A stretch of DNA of 59,295 nt from Patulibacter sp. (GCF_030655195.1 NZ_JAURWA010000133.1:1-59295); one strand, 5' to 3'; shown: positions 49,527 through 57,140, counted from the stretch's first letter. Numbers and translations: made by a program. The notes: generated by a model from the letters alone, not told the origin.

Positions 49527-49583
49527 CGGCTTGGTTGGTTCGCGCTCCGATCTTTCGTAGCGGCCGAGCCATCGTCCCAGTTT

Positions 49584-49613
49584 CGTACACGTAACGCAAG
49601 CGAAGTGTGTACG
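49584..49613. promoter_or_regulatory. Operator-like dyad CGTACAC/GTGTACG
   Basis: A perfect 7-bp inverted repeat with a 16-nt spacer, 58 nt upstream of the recombinase start. The 49527-49936 gap otherwise holds only S4 and one CGTACCACTTG copy (49876-49886). Confidence 0.45.
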
Positions 49614-49694
49614 TCGGCGGTCGGGGCGGACCTCCATCCGGGACCGGAGGCGTGGGTGGCCTGGGCCGTCGACCTTCAAGCCAAGGTCGAGGGC

Positions 49695-49768
49695 CAGCGA
49701 CCCAAGCGACCCAAGGGCCGCGAGCGGTGCCGACGATGACCGGGGAGCCGGGGCCGCTTGGGTCGCTG
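49695..49768. other. Long-stem structure S4
   Basis: CAGCGACCCAAGCG (49695-49708) is a perfect complement of CGCTTGGGTCGCTG (49755-49768) around 46 nt. Confidence 0.6.
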
Positions 49769-49924
49769 CGGTCGGGCCGACGGCCGACCGGGTGTCCAGC
49801 GAAGAATCGACCCGAAGAATCGGGGGCGTCCACACTCGGGCTAGTGGTCCCTCACCTGAGGGTCCAAACAGGCTCCGTACCACTTGACCCGCTGCACCCT
49901 TGGTTCGCGCCAGGACCCTCGGTG

Positions 49925-49930
49925 TACGGT
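49925..49930 (+). promoter_or_regulatory. -10 box TACGGT
   Basis: TACGGT is 6 nt before the GTG at 49937 and decides that start. Confidence 0.5.
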
Positions 49931-49936
49931 GGCCCC

Positions 49937-50215
49937 GTGCGTGGGTTCATCAGGAACGTTCGGGACGAGCCGGGGATCTACGCCTGCGTCGGCGTCGCGT
50001 GGCTCGTCGCGCTCGGGCTCGTGGCTTGGTTCGGCATCGGGATCGGCAGCGCGATCATCGACGAGATCAACAACCCGTCGCCACCGGCACGGGTGACCGA
50101 GACCTACACCGCGCCCGGCGGCAACTGCGACGACATCGGCCACTCGTACTCGGTGCCGGACGGCGCGTACGACCGTCACGACCGGGACGGCGACGGCATC
50201 GCCTGCGAGCAGTAG
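49937..50215 (+). CDS. Membrane-anchored Excalibur-domain protein
   Basis: A 92-aa protein: a short basic N-terminus, one membrane helix (about residues 16-38), a linker, and a C-terminal Excalibur calcium-binding motif (CDDIGHSYSVPDGAYDRHDR then DGDGIACEQ, with paired Cys). Such domains are extracellular in actinobacteria and phages. Cargo unique to element 2. Confidence 0.75.
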   Translation: MRGFIRNVRDEPGIYACVGVAWLVALGLVAWFGIGIGSAIIDEINNPSPPARVTETYTAPGGNCDDIGHSYSVPDGAYDRHDRDGDGIACEQ

Positions 50216-50225
50216 GCGTCTGTTC

Positions 50226-50732
50226 CTAGACCGCGACCGCGACGGTGGCGATGATCGCCACGGCAGCCAGGATTCCGGCGACGCGCGCCCAGAACACACC
50301 GCTACGGGCGATGGCTAGAGCCTCTGTATGGCGACGTTCTGCCACGCGCTCGCGCTCTTGGGCCTCGGCGCGTTCGTGCGTCGCGGCCTCCGCGAGTACC
50401 CCCAGCCGCTCGATCATCGCCTCCTCACGGCCGACGCCCTCCGCGCGGCGCTTCGCCATCGTCTCGGCCATCTCGGCGTTCGACCGCTGGAGGTCGCGCA
50501 TCCGGTCCTCTTGGTCAGCCTGCATCCGCATGAACGGCTCGTTCCGAATCTGACGTAGGCGCGTAGCCTCGTTCTGCGCCTGCAACTCCGCTAGTTGCCG
50601 GTCCGTCCGCTCGCGCGACCGGGCGTCGGACTCGGCGCGTTCCTCGGGCGTCATCGCCTCGTAGCGTGCGCGCCCTTCTCGAATCCTCGCCAGGATGCTG
50701 TCTGCGCCGGACTTCTTGGGCTCGTCGGCCAT
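50226..50732 (-). CDS. Coiled-coil protein with C-terminal membrane anchor
   Basis: A 168-aa protein. Residues 15-140 are highly charged and predicted coiled coil (Arg/Glu/Gln heptads); the last 22 residues (ARVAGILAAVAIIATVAVAV) form one membrane helix. The ATG at 50732 starts MADEPKKSG. Convergent with the Excalibur gene and divergent from the repeat protein. Unknown. Confidence 0.6.
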   Translation of the reverse strand: MADEPKKSGADSILARIREGRARYEAMTPEERAESDARSRERTDRQLAELQAQNEATRLRQIRNEPFMRMQADQEDRMRDLQRSNAEMAETMAKRRAEGVGREEAMIERLGVLAEAATHERAEAQERERVAERRHTEALAIARSGVFWARVAGILAAVAIIATVAVAV

Positions 50733-50792
50733 GCGGGCATGGTCCCGCGCCGGCCGGACGCCTGCTAGCAGTAGGGCGTCCGGCTGACGGCC

Positions 50793-50798
50793 TACGGT
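50793..50798 (+). promoter_or_regulatory. -10 box TACGGT
   Basis: TACGGT is 7 nt before the GTG at 50806, favouring that start over the GTG at 50797. Confidence 0.45.
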
Positions 50799-50805
50799 GT
50801 GGGTT

Positions 50806-51366
50806 GTGGCAAGGCGCTCTGACCCGACGGCGGATATGCAGCGGACCTTGGACCGCATCGCGCCGCTGTACGACATGCAGAAGACGTTGGACCGCATCGC
50901 GCCGTTCAACGACATGCAGCGCACCTTGGACCGCATCGCGCCGCTTGGACTCGCGTTCTCTCCGTCGCAGTTGGAGACCCTGCGGAAGTCCCTCCGCACG
51001 ACTTCTGATCTAGCGCCGCTGCGGAACGCGCTCGCCCACGACGTTGCTCCGATAGTCGAGTACGCGCGGGTAGTCGCCGCCGACCTTCCCGTGTCTGAGG
51101 ATGCTCTCGCGGCGTACCAGGAGGTTCCCGACGAACTCTGGCGCGAGGTCGCGGACGACACGACCCATGACGGATTCCTGACGAGCGCCACTCCGTCTCA
51201 GCGGTCGACGCTGTTGTTCGCCGTCCTGGCGCTTCTCGCGGACCTCTCTGAGCGCGCTGGCGCAGTCGACACCGCCACGAAGGACCTCGTGACGACGTTG
51301 GGCCTCGTCGGAGCCATCCTCGTGACCCTGATGGCCGTTCAGGAGAACGACCCGGACGAGAAGTAG
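50806..51366 (+). CDS. Repeat-containing protein with C-terminal membrane helix
   Basis: A 186-aa protein with three exact-length 13-residue repeats near the N-terminus (DMQRTLDRIAPLY, DMQKTLDRIAPFN, DMQRTLDRIAPLG) encoded by 39-bp DNA repeats, then a helical region and one hydrophobic helix near the C-terminus (LVTTLGLVGAILVTLMAV). No family recognised. It faces the coiled-coil gene across a 73-bp divergent region. Confidence 0.6.
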   Translation: MARRSDPTADMQRTLDRIAPLYDMQKTLDRIAPFNDMQRTLDRIAPLGLAFSPSQLETLRKSLRTTSDLAPLRNALAHDVAPIVEYARVVAADLPVSEDALAAYQEVPDELWREVADDTTHDGFLTSATPSQRSTLLFAVLALLADLSERAGAVDTATKDLVTTLGLVGAILVTLMAVQENDPDEK

Positions 51367-51403
51367 GGGGGAGAGAACCCGCCCGCTGGCAGGTACCTCT
51401 ACC

Positions 51404-51482
51404 AGCACCCCAAGCGGCACCGCGAGGCGCGCAGGCCGGGTCCACGCCGGTAGGAGGCGGTCAGCGTGCCGCTTGGGTTGCT
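51404..51482. other. Long-stem structure S5 at the right end of element 2
   Basis: 51404-51420 and 51466-51482 are 17-nt complements with one mismatch (core CCCAAGCGGCAC) around 45 nt. It ends at the stop codon of the integrase tail, so in the circular form it would sit directly after the integrase gene. Confidence 0.6.
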
Positions 51483-51553
51483 ACTTGCGGCTGGGCGGCA
51501 TACGGACGATGCCGAAGGGCCGCACCGGGCTGCGATCTGAAGTACGCATGGGC
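51481..51553 (-). CDS. Detached 3' end of integrase 2 (24 codons)
   Basis: On the minus strand, continuing the integrase frame across the CTGC core gives RPMRTSDRSPVRPFGIVRMP, then PSRK and TAG at 51481-51483. The segment has no independent start. The match to the repeat encoded at the end of the integrated integrase (KPMRPSD) supports the join. Confidence 0.8.
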
Positions 51554-51557
51554 CTGC
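51554..51557. other. attR: attR core of element 2
   Basis: CTGC, the right copy of the core. Confidence 0.65.
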
Positions 51558-51892
51558 GCATGCGGCCCGATCGCATCGTCGTCGGGGAGGTCCGGGGTGC
51601 CGAGGCGCTGGACATGGTGCTCGCGATGACGACGGGGCACGACGGCTCGCTCTCGACCATCCACGCCCGCTCGCCGGACGCGGCGCTCCGCCGGCTGGAG
51701 ACGCTCTGCCTGATGGCGGACGTCGGCCTGCCGCACGTCGCCGTCGCACGGATGGTCGGGGACGCGGTCGGCGTCGTCCTCCAGCAGACCCGCACCGCCG
51801 ACGGGCACCGGCGCGTCACCGCGGCCGCCCGGGTGACCTCCGGTGCGGACGGGTGGTCGCTGGAGCCCGTCGACGCGGAGGCGCCGTCGTGA
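51554..51892 (+). pseudogene. tadA: 3' part of tadA
   Basis: 112 codons starting LRMRPDRIVVGEVRGAEALD (Walker B region), with the His-box segment TTGHDGSLSTIHA and a C-terminal domain. It lacks Walker A, so it is inactive alone. A re-start at the ATG 51548 inside the element is possible. The stop overlaps the tadB GTG. Confidence 0.92.
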
Positions 51893-52722
51893 CCGGGGCG
51901 GTCGCCGCCGCGGGACTGGCGGGGGCGCTCGCGGCGGGCGGGCTGGTGGACCTGACGCCGGACGTCGTGGCCGGTGCGCGCCGCTGGCGGGCGCGGCGCG
52001 CAGCCGGGGCGTCCGATGCGGCCGGGACGTCGCGGGCGGGACGACGGCTCGTGCCCGCGTCCGTCGGGACCGCGCTCGTGCTGCTGGTGCTCGGCACGCC
52101 GACGCTCGCCCTCGTTGTCGGCATCGGCCCCGCGGGGCTGCGGGCGCTCCGCCGCCGTCGGCACGAGCGGCGTCGGCGGGCGGTCGGACGGGGCGCGCCG
52201 CAGGTGGCCCGGTCGATCGCCGACGCACTGGACGCCGGGCACGGCGTGCGCCGCGCGATCGGCGAGGCCTCCCGGTCCAGCGGCCTGACGGGACCGGCGG
52301 CCGAGGAGCTGCGTCGGGTCGCCGCACGGCTCGAGTCGGGCGAGCCGCTGGCTCCGGCGCTGGACGCCTGGCGGGCCCGTACCGACGAGCCGGCGCACCG
52401 GACGATCGTGGCCGGGCTGCTCCTGCACGGCGAGGCGGGCGGCGAGCTGGCCGACGTCCTGCGCGACCAGGCCGAGGCGCTCGAACGCGCGCGGAGGGCG
52501 ACCGCCGAGGCCGAGAGCGCGATCGTCCAGGCGCGGTCGGCCGCCCGCATCGTCGGAGGGATCCCCGCGCTCGTGATGATCGGGACCGTGGTGCTGGCCC
52601 CCGGCGCGGTGGCGCAGGTGACCGGGAACGCGCTGGGTGCCGTGCTCGTCGTCGCCGCGGTGCTGCTCCAGGTCGCGGCGATGATCGCGGTCCGCCGCCT
52701 GACGATGGGGCTGAGCCGGTGA
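51889..52722 (+). CDS. tadB: TadB-like pilus assembly membrane protein
   Basis: A 277-aa T2SSF-family protein: two N-terminal hydrophobic segments, a cytoplasmic helical domain (RSIADALDAGHGVRRAIGEA, EPLAPALDAWRARTDEPAHR, LLLHGEAGGELADVLRDQAE) and two C-terminal membrane helices. It forms the inner-membrane platform with TadC for TadA-driven pilus assembly. GTG start overlaps tadA. Confidence 0.85.
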   Translation: MTGAVAAAGLAGALAAGGLVDLTPDVVAGARRWRARRAAGASDAAGTSRAGRRLVPASVGTALVLLVLGTPTLALVVGIGPAGLRALRRRRHERRRRAVGRGAPQVARSIADALDAGHGVRRAIGEASRSSGLTGPAAEELRRVAARLESGEPLAPALDAWRARTDEPAHRTIVAGLLLHGEAGGELADVLRDQAEALERARRATAEAESAIVQARSAARIVGGIPALVMIGTVVLAPGAVAQVTGNALGAVLVVAAVLLQVAAMIAVRRLTMGLSR

Positions 52723-52756
52723 GCGCCGTCCGCCACGCGGCCGAGGGGACGGGCCG

Positions 52757-53620
52757 ATGATCGCCACGGTGCTGGCCGGGCTGGCCGGGGCCGCGCTCGG
52801 GGCCGGTGCGGGCGAGGCGCTGGTGGCCCGGGCCGACCGGCGCGCGGTGCGTCGCCCGACGACCGACGCCGGATGCGTGGCCGAGCCCGCCGGTCCGGCG
52901 GGCGTGGTGCTCGGGCTGGCGCGGCGCATCGGGCCGGGCGCCGGGCGACGACTACCTGGACCCCGAGACGCCGCCGCCCGCCTGGAGGCGGCGGGACTCT
53001 CGCCGCGCGTCACCGTTGCGGACCTCGGGGCCGTCCGCGGCGCGGCCCTGCTGGTCGGGGCCGCCTTCGCGGTCGTCCTGCTGCCGGTCCTCGGGATCGG
53101 CGCGTTGCTCCTCGCGGCGGCGGTGCCCGTGGCGCTGGTCCTCCTGCCCGACCTCCTGGTCGGCCGCCGGATCCGCGCCCGCGGGGAGGGGATGCTGGTC
53201 GAGCTGCCCGACGTCATCGACCTGCTGCGGATCGCGCTGCGCAGCGGACGATCCGTCCCGGAGACCCTCGCCCGGGTGGGCGCCCACCACCCTGGTGCGA
53301 TCGGCGCGGAGCTCCGGCGGGCGGCGGCCGAGATGCGGATCGGCGTGCCGACCGACCGGGCGCTGGTCGCCCTGGGGCGCCGGTGCCCGGCCGACGGCGC
53401 TCCTGAGCTCGTGGCCCTGCTCCTGCGCGCCCACCGCCACGGCGGCACGGCGGCCGGTGGGCTCCAGGCGCTGGCCGAGGACCTGCGCGCACGGCGCGCC
53501 CGGGCCGCGATCGACCGGGCCGCGCGCGCCGCCCCGAAGGTGCAGCTCGTCGTGGCCCTCCTGCTGGTCCCCGCCGCGATGCTCCTGATCGCCGCGGGCC
53601 TCCTGCAGATGCGCGGCTGA
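52757..53620 (+). CDS. tadC: TadC-like pilus assembly membrane protein
   Basis: A 287-aa T2SSF-family protein with membrane helices near residues 90-130 and at the C-terminus, and the domain LPDVIDLLRIALRSGRSVPE with LLRAHRHGGTAAGGLQALAEDLRARR. Partner of TadB. No pilin (flp) or prepilin peptidase gene follows, so the structural genes must lie elsewhere. Confidence 0.85.
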   Translation: MIATVLAGLAGAALGAGAGEALVARADRRAVRRPTTDAGCVAEPAGPAGVVLGLARRIGPGAGRRLPGPRDAAARLEAAGLSPRVTVADLGAVRGAALLVGAAFAVVLLPVLGIGALLLAAAVPVALVLLPDLLVGRRIRARGEGMLVELPDVIDLLRIALRSGRSVPETLARVGAHHPGAIGAELRRAAAEMRIGVPTDRALVALGRRCPADGAPELVALLLRAHRHGGTAAGGLQALAEDLRARRARAAIDRAARAAPKVQLVVALLLVPAAMLLIAAGLLQMRG

Positions 53621-53662
53621 GCCGATGCCGGCGCGCGGCGGAGGACCGCGCGCCGCCCGGAC

Positions 53663-55531
53663 TCAGGGCTTGGCCGGTGCCTTCGCGGCGTCGTACCGGA
53701 CGACGAGGCTGCCGCGCCACGTCGTCGCACCGGTCTTCTCGCGCGCGGCGGTGACCAGCTTGACCCGACCGGCGGCGTCGACCGCCCGGCCGAAGCCGTC
53801 CGAGCTCAGCAGACCGCCGATGCCCGAGGCGCCCTTCGCGCTGCCGGAGCCGCCTCCGAGGCCGCCCATGTTGCCGAGCAGCCCGCCGAGGCCGTCGCCG
53901 AGGCTGGAGAGCAGGTCGGTCAGCGGCTTGGGCTGCAGGACGAACGACGGGGCGACGCCTCCGAGCTCCTCCTTCGCCTGCGCGTAGAGCGCGTCGTCGG
54001 AGAACGGCTTCGCGGGCTTCAGCGCCTTCGTCACCGAGTCGGGGCCGAGGCCGATCGCGACGCGGTCGCCCTGGACGCCGGCGGCGAGCTGGAGGGGGAG
54101 ACCGGGCAGGCCGAGGACGAAGCCGGAGTCTGCGCCGTCGATCGACTGCGGCTTGGCGGTCAGGCCGCCGGTCCCGCCGAGCTTGCCGGCCAGCGGGCCG
54201 CCCTTGCCGGAGAGGGCGCCCTGCAGCTGCGTCATCAGCGCCTTCGCGGCGTCGTCGTCCTTCGCCCGCAGCAGCACCCCGCCGCTCGCGGCCAGGAGGT
54301 TCTGGCCCTGGGCGCCGCCCGAGACGGCCTCGACGCCCGCGAGCGCGTCGCGCAGACCGTTCGAGGTCTTCGAGCCGAGGACGCCGGAGAGGAGGTCGAA
54401 GGCCTTCGCGCCCGGCGAGCCCTTCGCGAACGACCCGGAGGTGCCGCCGCCGAAGGCCGCCCACGAGCCGCTGGGGAGCGCCGCGACGGCATCCGAGCCG
54501 ACCTTCGGGTCGGCGACTTGGGCGGACCCGGTGCCGCCGGAGCGCACGACGAGCCGGCCCGGCGTCAGCTCGAGCGCCATCGCGGCGGTCGCGTCGCGGG
54601 CCGGGATCTTCAGGCCGAAGCCCGCGGCCTTCACGGAGCGGGCCGACGTGCCCTTGGAGCCGAGGCGCTGCTCCACCCGGTCGCGCAGGCTCTTGGGCAG
54701 GGAGCCGAGGGCCGAGGACCGGGCCTTCGACGCCGATCGACCCTCCGCGAGGTGGGCGGCGAGCGAGGTGAACGCCCCGTTCAGCGCCGGCGCCTGCTGC
54801 AGGTCGACCCAGGCGACTCCGACGGGGCTCGTGGTGCGGACCTGGTCCAGGGCGCCGGTGAAGCGCGCGTTGCCGCTGAGGTCGTCGCCCGCGGCGGACG
54901 CGATCGCGGCCCGGACGGCCTTCTCGGACCCGAACGCGGCGGTCTTCTCGCCGATCCAGACGGCGTGGCCGTCGCGGACGCGGATCGTCTCGGCGCCGAC
55001 CTGCTCCTCGGTGCCGGCGGACCCGACGGCCTTGCGCAGCGCGTCGGCGTCGCGGACCTCGGCGACGATCGCGCCGTCGGCGGCCTTCTTCGGGTCGGAC
55101 GTCGCGGACGGCGTGCCGCCGAGCAGGAAGGCGCCGACGTGGTCGCCGACGTGGGGGAGGACGTCCTCGCGCAGCGAGACGCCCTTCGGCAGGAACCCGT
55201 CGCTGAGGCCGGCGTGCGAGCCCTTGCCGCTCTTCCCGCCCGTGCCGACGAGGGCGAGGAGCTGGTCGACGGCGGTCTTCGTGTCGCCGCCGGGCCGGAC
55301 CGTGGCCTCGGCGAACGCCGCCGAGCGGGCGGGGACGTCGTCGGCCAGGGCCGGCCGCGGCGGGGCCCCCGCGGTGGTGGCCGCCGCGTTCGTCGTCGTG
55401 CCGTCGTCGGCACCGCAGCCCGCGAGGATCGCGGCGGCGGCCAGCGCGGCGACCGGCACGGCACGTCGCACGCGGGCGCGCGAGGGACCATCGGTCGAGA
55501 AGGGACGGGAGGCGGGCGGCGAGACGGTCAT
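53663..55531 (-). CDS. DUF3352-family lipoprotein
   Basis: A 622-aa protein with a lipoprotein signal (AAAAILAGCGAD, lipidated Cys near residue 40). The mature part matches DUF3352: repeated modules of the form DALRKAVGSAG and VRDGHAVWIGEKTAAFGSEK, and a Gly-rich segment (LGDGLGGLLGNMGGLGGG). The family is actinobacterial and of unknown function. Convergent with tadC. Confidence 0.75.
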   Translation of the reverse strand: MTVSPPASRPFSTDGPSRARVRRAVPVAALAAAAILAGCGADDGTTTNAAATTAGAPPRPALADDVPARSAAFAEATVRPGGDTKTAVDQLLALVGTGGKSGKGSHAGLSDGFLPKGVSLREDVLPHVGDHVGAFLLGGTPSATSDPKKAADGAIVAEVRDADALRKAVGSAGTEEQVGAETIRVRDGHAVWIGEKTAAFGSEKAVRAAIASAAGDDLSGNARFTGALDQVRTTSPVGVAWVDLQQAPALNGAFTSLAAHLAEGRSASKARSSALGSLPKSLRDRVEQRLGSKGTSARSVKAAGFGLKIPARDATAAMALELTPGRLVVRSGGTGSAQVADPKVGSDAVAALPSGSWAAFGGGTSGSFAKGSPGAKAFDLLSGVLGSKTSNGLRDALAGVEAVSGGAQGQNLLAASGGVLLRAKDDDAAKALMTQLQGALSGKGGPLAGKLGGTGGLTAKPQSIDGADSGFVLGLPGLPLQLAAGVQGDRVAIGLGPDSVTKALKPAKPFSDDALYAQAKEELGGVAPSFVLQPKPLTDLLSSLGDGLGGLLGNMGGLGGGSGSAKGASGIGGLLSSDGFGRAVDAAGRVKLVTAAREKTGATTWRGSLVVRYDAAKAPAKP

Positions 55532-55754
55532 GACGCGGGTCCTTGCTGGCCACGGAGGGCGGCCGTCGAGGGACTCCTGATGGTACGGCGTGCGGCCCTC
55601 TCGGGTGACCGGTGTCGTGTCGCGTGGAGGCGGGTGTCGTGTCGCGTGGAGGCGGCGGCGTGCGACGGGCGCGGACGCGGGCGCGTCGCCTCTGCACCCA
55701 CCGCGCCCCACCGGGGTGGCCCACCGCGCCCCACCGGGCGTGGGATCCGGTGCA

Positions 55755-55998
55755 CCGATGCGGATCTGCGTCCTGAGGCGTCACCGTTCGGCATCGGCCG
55801 TCCCGCCCCGGTCGGCCGATGCGGGTTCGTGCCGCGGGCCGTCACCGATCTGCATCAGCCGCCGCGCCCCGGCCGGCCGATGCGGGTTCGTGCCGCGCGG
55901 CGTCACCGGTCTGCATCGGCCGTCCCGCCCCGGCCAGCCGATGCGGGTTCGTGCCGCGGGCCGTCACCGGTCTGCATCAGCCGCCCCGCCCCGACCGG
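55755..55998. repeat. Four tandem 61-bp repeats upstream of mraZ
   Basis: CCGATGCGG begins copies at 55755, 55816, 55877 and 55938, an exact 61-bp period, each with GTTCGTGCCGCG, GTCACC and CTGCATC blocks (the first copy is more diverged). No gene is apparent in 55532-56516; the rest is GC-rich repeats to about 56200, then a less GC-rich promoter region. Confidence 0.8.
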
Positions 55999-56239
55999 CC
56001 TCGCCGTCCCGTCCCGCCCCGCCCCGTCGCCGTGGCCGTCACGGAGCCCGCTCCCGCCGCCGCGACCCGCCCCGGGGCTCGTCGCCGACGGTCCGCAGGC
56101 GGACGTCCCCCGAGACGCCCCACCGGGCCCCACCGATCCGCCCCACCAGGCCCCACCGATCGGCCGATGTCCGCACGTTGCGGGGGCCGTATCGACGGCG
56201 ACACGATCGAACGTCTACGAACACTGGACGGAATCGTGG

Positions 56240-56251
56240 GAACGCCTGTTC
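56240..56251. promoter_or_regulatory. SOS-box-like dyad GAAC-GCCT-GTTC
   Basis: Matches the GAACN4GTTC core of Gram-positive LexA boxes, 265 nt upstream of mraZ. Confidence 0.45.
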
Positions 56252-56343
56252 TACCTTCGAACTGCAACGGATCCTGCACCAGGACATGAGCTCCGCTTCA
56301 TGTACGCCTTATGCCCAGACCGTTGCAGGGGTTCTGTCCCTAC

Positions 56344-56355
56344 GAACATCTGTTC
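56344..56355. promoter_or_regulatory. SOS-box-like dyad GAACATCTGTTC
   Basis: A perfect GAACA-TC-TGTTC core of the actinobacterial LexA box with a matching C on the left, 161 nt upstream of mraZ and just before the MraZ boxes. Confidence 0.55.
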
Positions 56356-56365
56356 CGCCGGAAGG

Positions 56366-56426
56366 GTGGGTATGGCGGGGTGGGGAATCGGTGCAATTCG
56401 GCGGTGCGGAGTGGGGCGTGGTGGGG
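56366..56426 (+). promoter_or_regulatory. MraZ-binding boxes
   Basis: GTGGGG at 56411 and 56421 are spaced exactly 10 bp apart, the arrangement bound by MraZ. Further GTGGG copies are at 56366 and 56380. They lie 91-150 nt before mraZ and suggest autoregulation of the division operon. Confidence 0.6.
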
Positions 56427-56516
56427 TAGGTTCATCCACAGCGAGTCGGGCCGGGCGCGGTTCCTCCCACTGCTCCCGGCCCGATTCGCACCGGTCATCT
56501 CCGCCGGCCCACCGCC

Positions 56517-57008
56517 TTGCCGGACCTCCAGCTCCAGTCCCAGTTCGAGCTGACGCTCGACGCGAAGAACCGCCTGACGATCCCGGCGAAGTTCCGCGAG
56601 CCCTTCAAGGCCGGACTGGCCCTCGTCAAGTCCTTCGACGTCCCCGCCGTCGGCATCGAGCCGGCCGAGGAGTACGCCTCCTTCGTCGAGGCCTCGCTGA
56701 AGGGCCGCCACCCCACCCACCCGAACACCCGCCGCATCGAGCGCTGGCTGAACTCCGCCGCGCTCCCCGGCGACCTCGACGGTCAGGGGCGCATCACGAT
56801 CCCCGCCGCGTTCCTCGCCCACGCGAAGATCACCGGCAACGAGGTGCTGCTCGTCGGCTCCGGTCGTCGGTTCGAGCTCTGGGACCGCCAGGGGTGGGAG
56901 ACCTACGCGCCCGAGCTCGAGAGCGCCATGCTCGACATCGCCCAGGACATCGGCGACCAGCCGTTCCCGTTCGACGGCGGCAGCGGCGCCGGGCCCACCG
57001 GGACCTGA
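56517..57008 (+). CDS. mraZ: MraZ transcriptional regulator
   Basis: A 163-aa protein with two SpoVT/AbrB-like repeats: FELTLDAKNRLTIPAKFRE near the start and LDGQGRITIPAAFLAHAKIT in the middle. It represses the division (dcw) cluster by binding GTGGG repeats, present upstream. TTG start at 56517. The last residues and the stop are encoded in a tandem DNA repeat, so the C-terminus has probably been extended by repeat DNA. Confidence 0.93.
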   Translation: MPDLQLQSQFELTLDAKNRLTIPAKFREPFKAGLALVKSFDVPAVGIEPAEEYASFVEASLKGRHPTHPNTRRIERWLNSAALPGDLDGQGRITIPAAFLAHAKITGNEVLLVGSGRRFELWDRQGWETYAPELESAMLDIAQDIGDQPFPFDGGSGAGPTGT

Positions 57009-57140
57009 GTCGCGCACCACCCGGGGCGCCGCGTCCCGCCGGGCCCACCGGGACCTGAGTCGCGCACCACCCGGGGCGCCTCGTCCTCTCGGGCCCACCG
57101 GGACCTGAGTCGCGCACCACCCGGGGCACCTCGTCCAGTC
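56991..57140. repeat. Three tandem 50-bp repeats covering the mraZ stop
   Basis: Copies begin GGGCCCACCGGGACCTGAGT at 56991, 57041 and 57091, with a partial fourth at 57141. The TGA stop of mraZ lies in the first copy. The rest of the 57009-57299 gap has no gene. Confidence 0.85.

Larger units (their letters stand above)
42075..51557. mobile_element. Integrated element 2 (phage-satellite-like, about 9.5 kb)
   Basis: The element interrupts tadA between the Asp box and Walker B. The two halves align as ISIRELVRNAL + RMRPDRIVVGEVRG, the family consensus, when joined at the short direct repeat CTGC. It has the same gene order as element 1: large serine integrase, small-gene chain, divergent prohead protease, RepA-like ATPase, 66-aa and membrane proteins, HTH, second serine recombinase, then a different cargo. 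It is smaller and lacks the defence block. Confidence 0.9.

Noticed and set aside
51512..51524. Inverted arms CCGAAGG(G)CCGCA (51512-51524) and its complement (42081-42093) as attP arms
   Set aside because: They are not symmetric about the core; more likely a recurring CCGAAG motif from the coding repeat.
54518..57058. 846-codon plus-strand frame over the lipoprotein, repeat array and mraZ
   Set aside because: It mixes antisense DUF3352 sequence and repeats, and contradicts mraZ, which has clear motifs.
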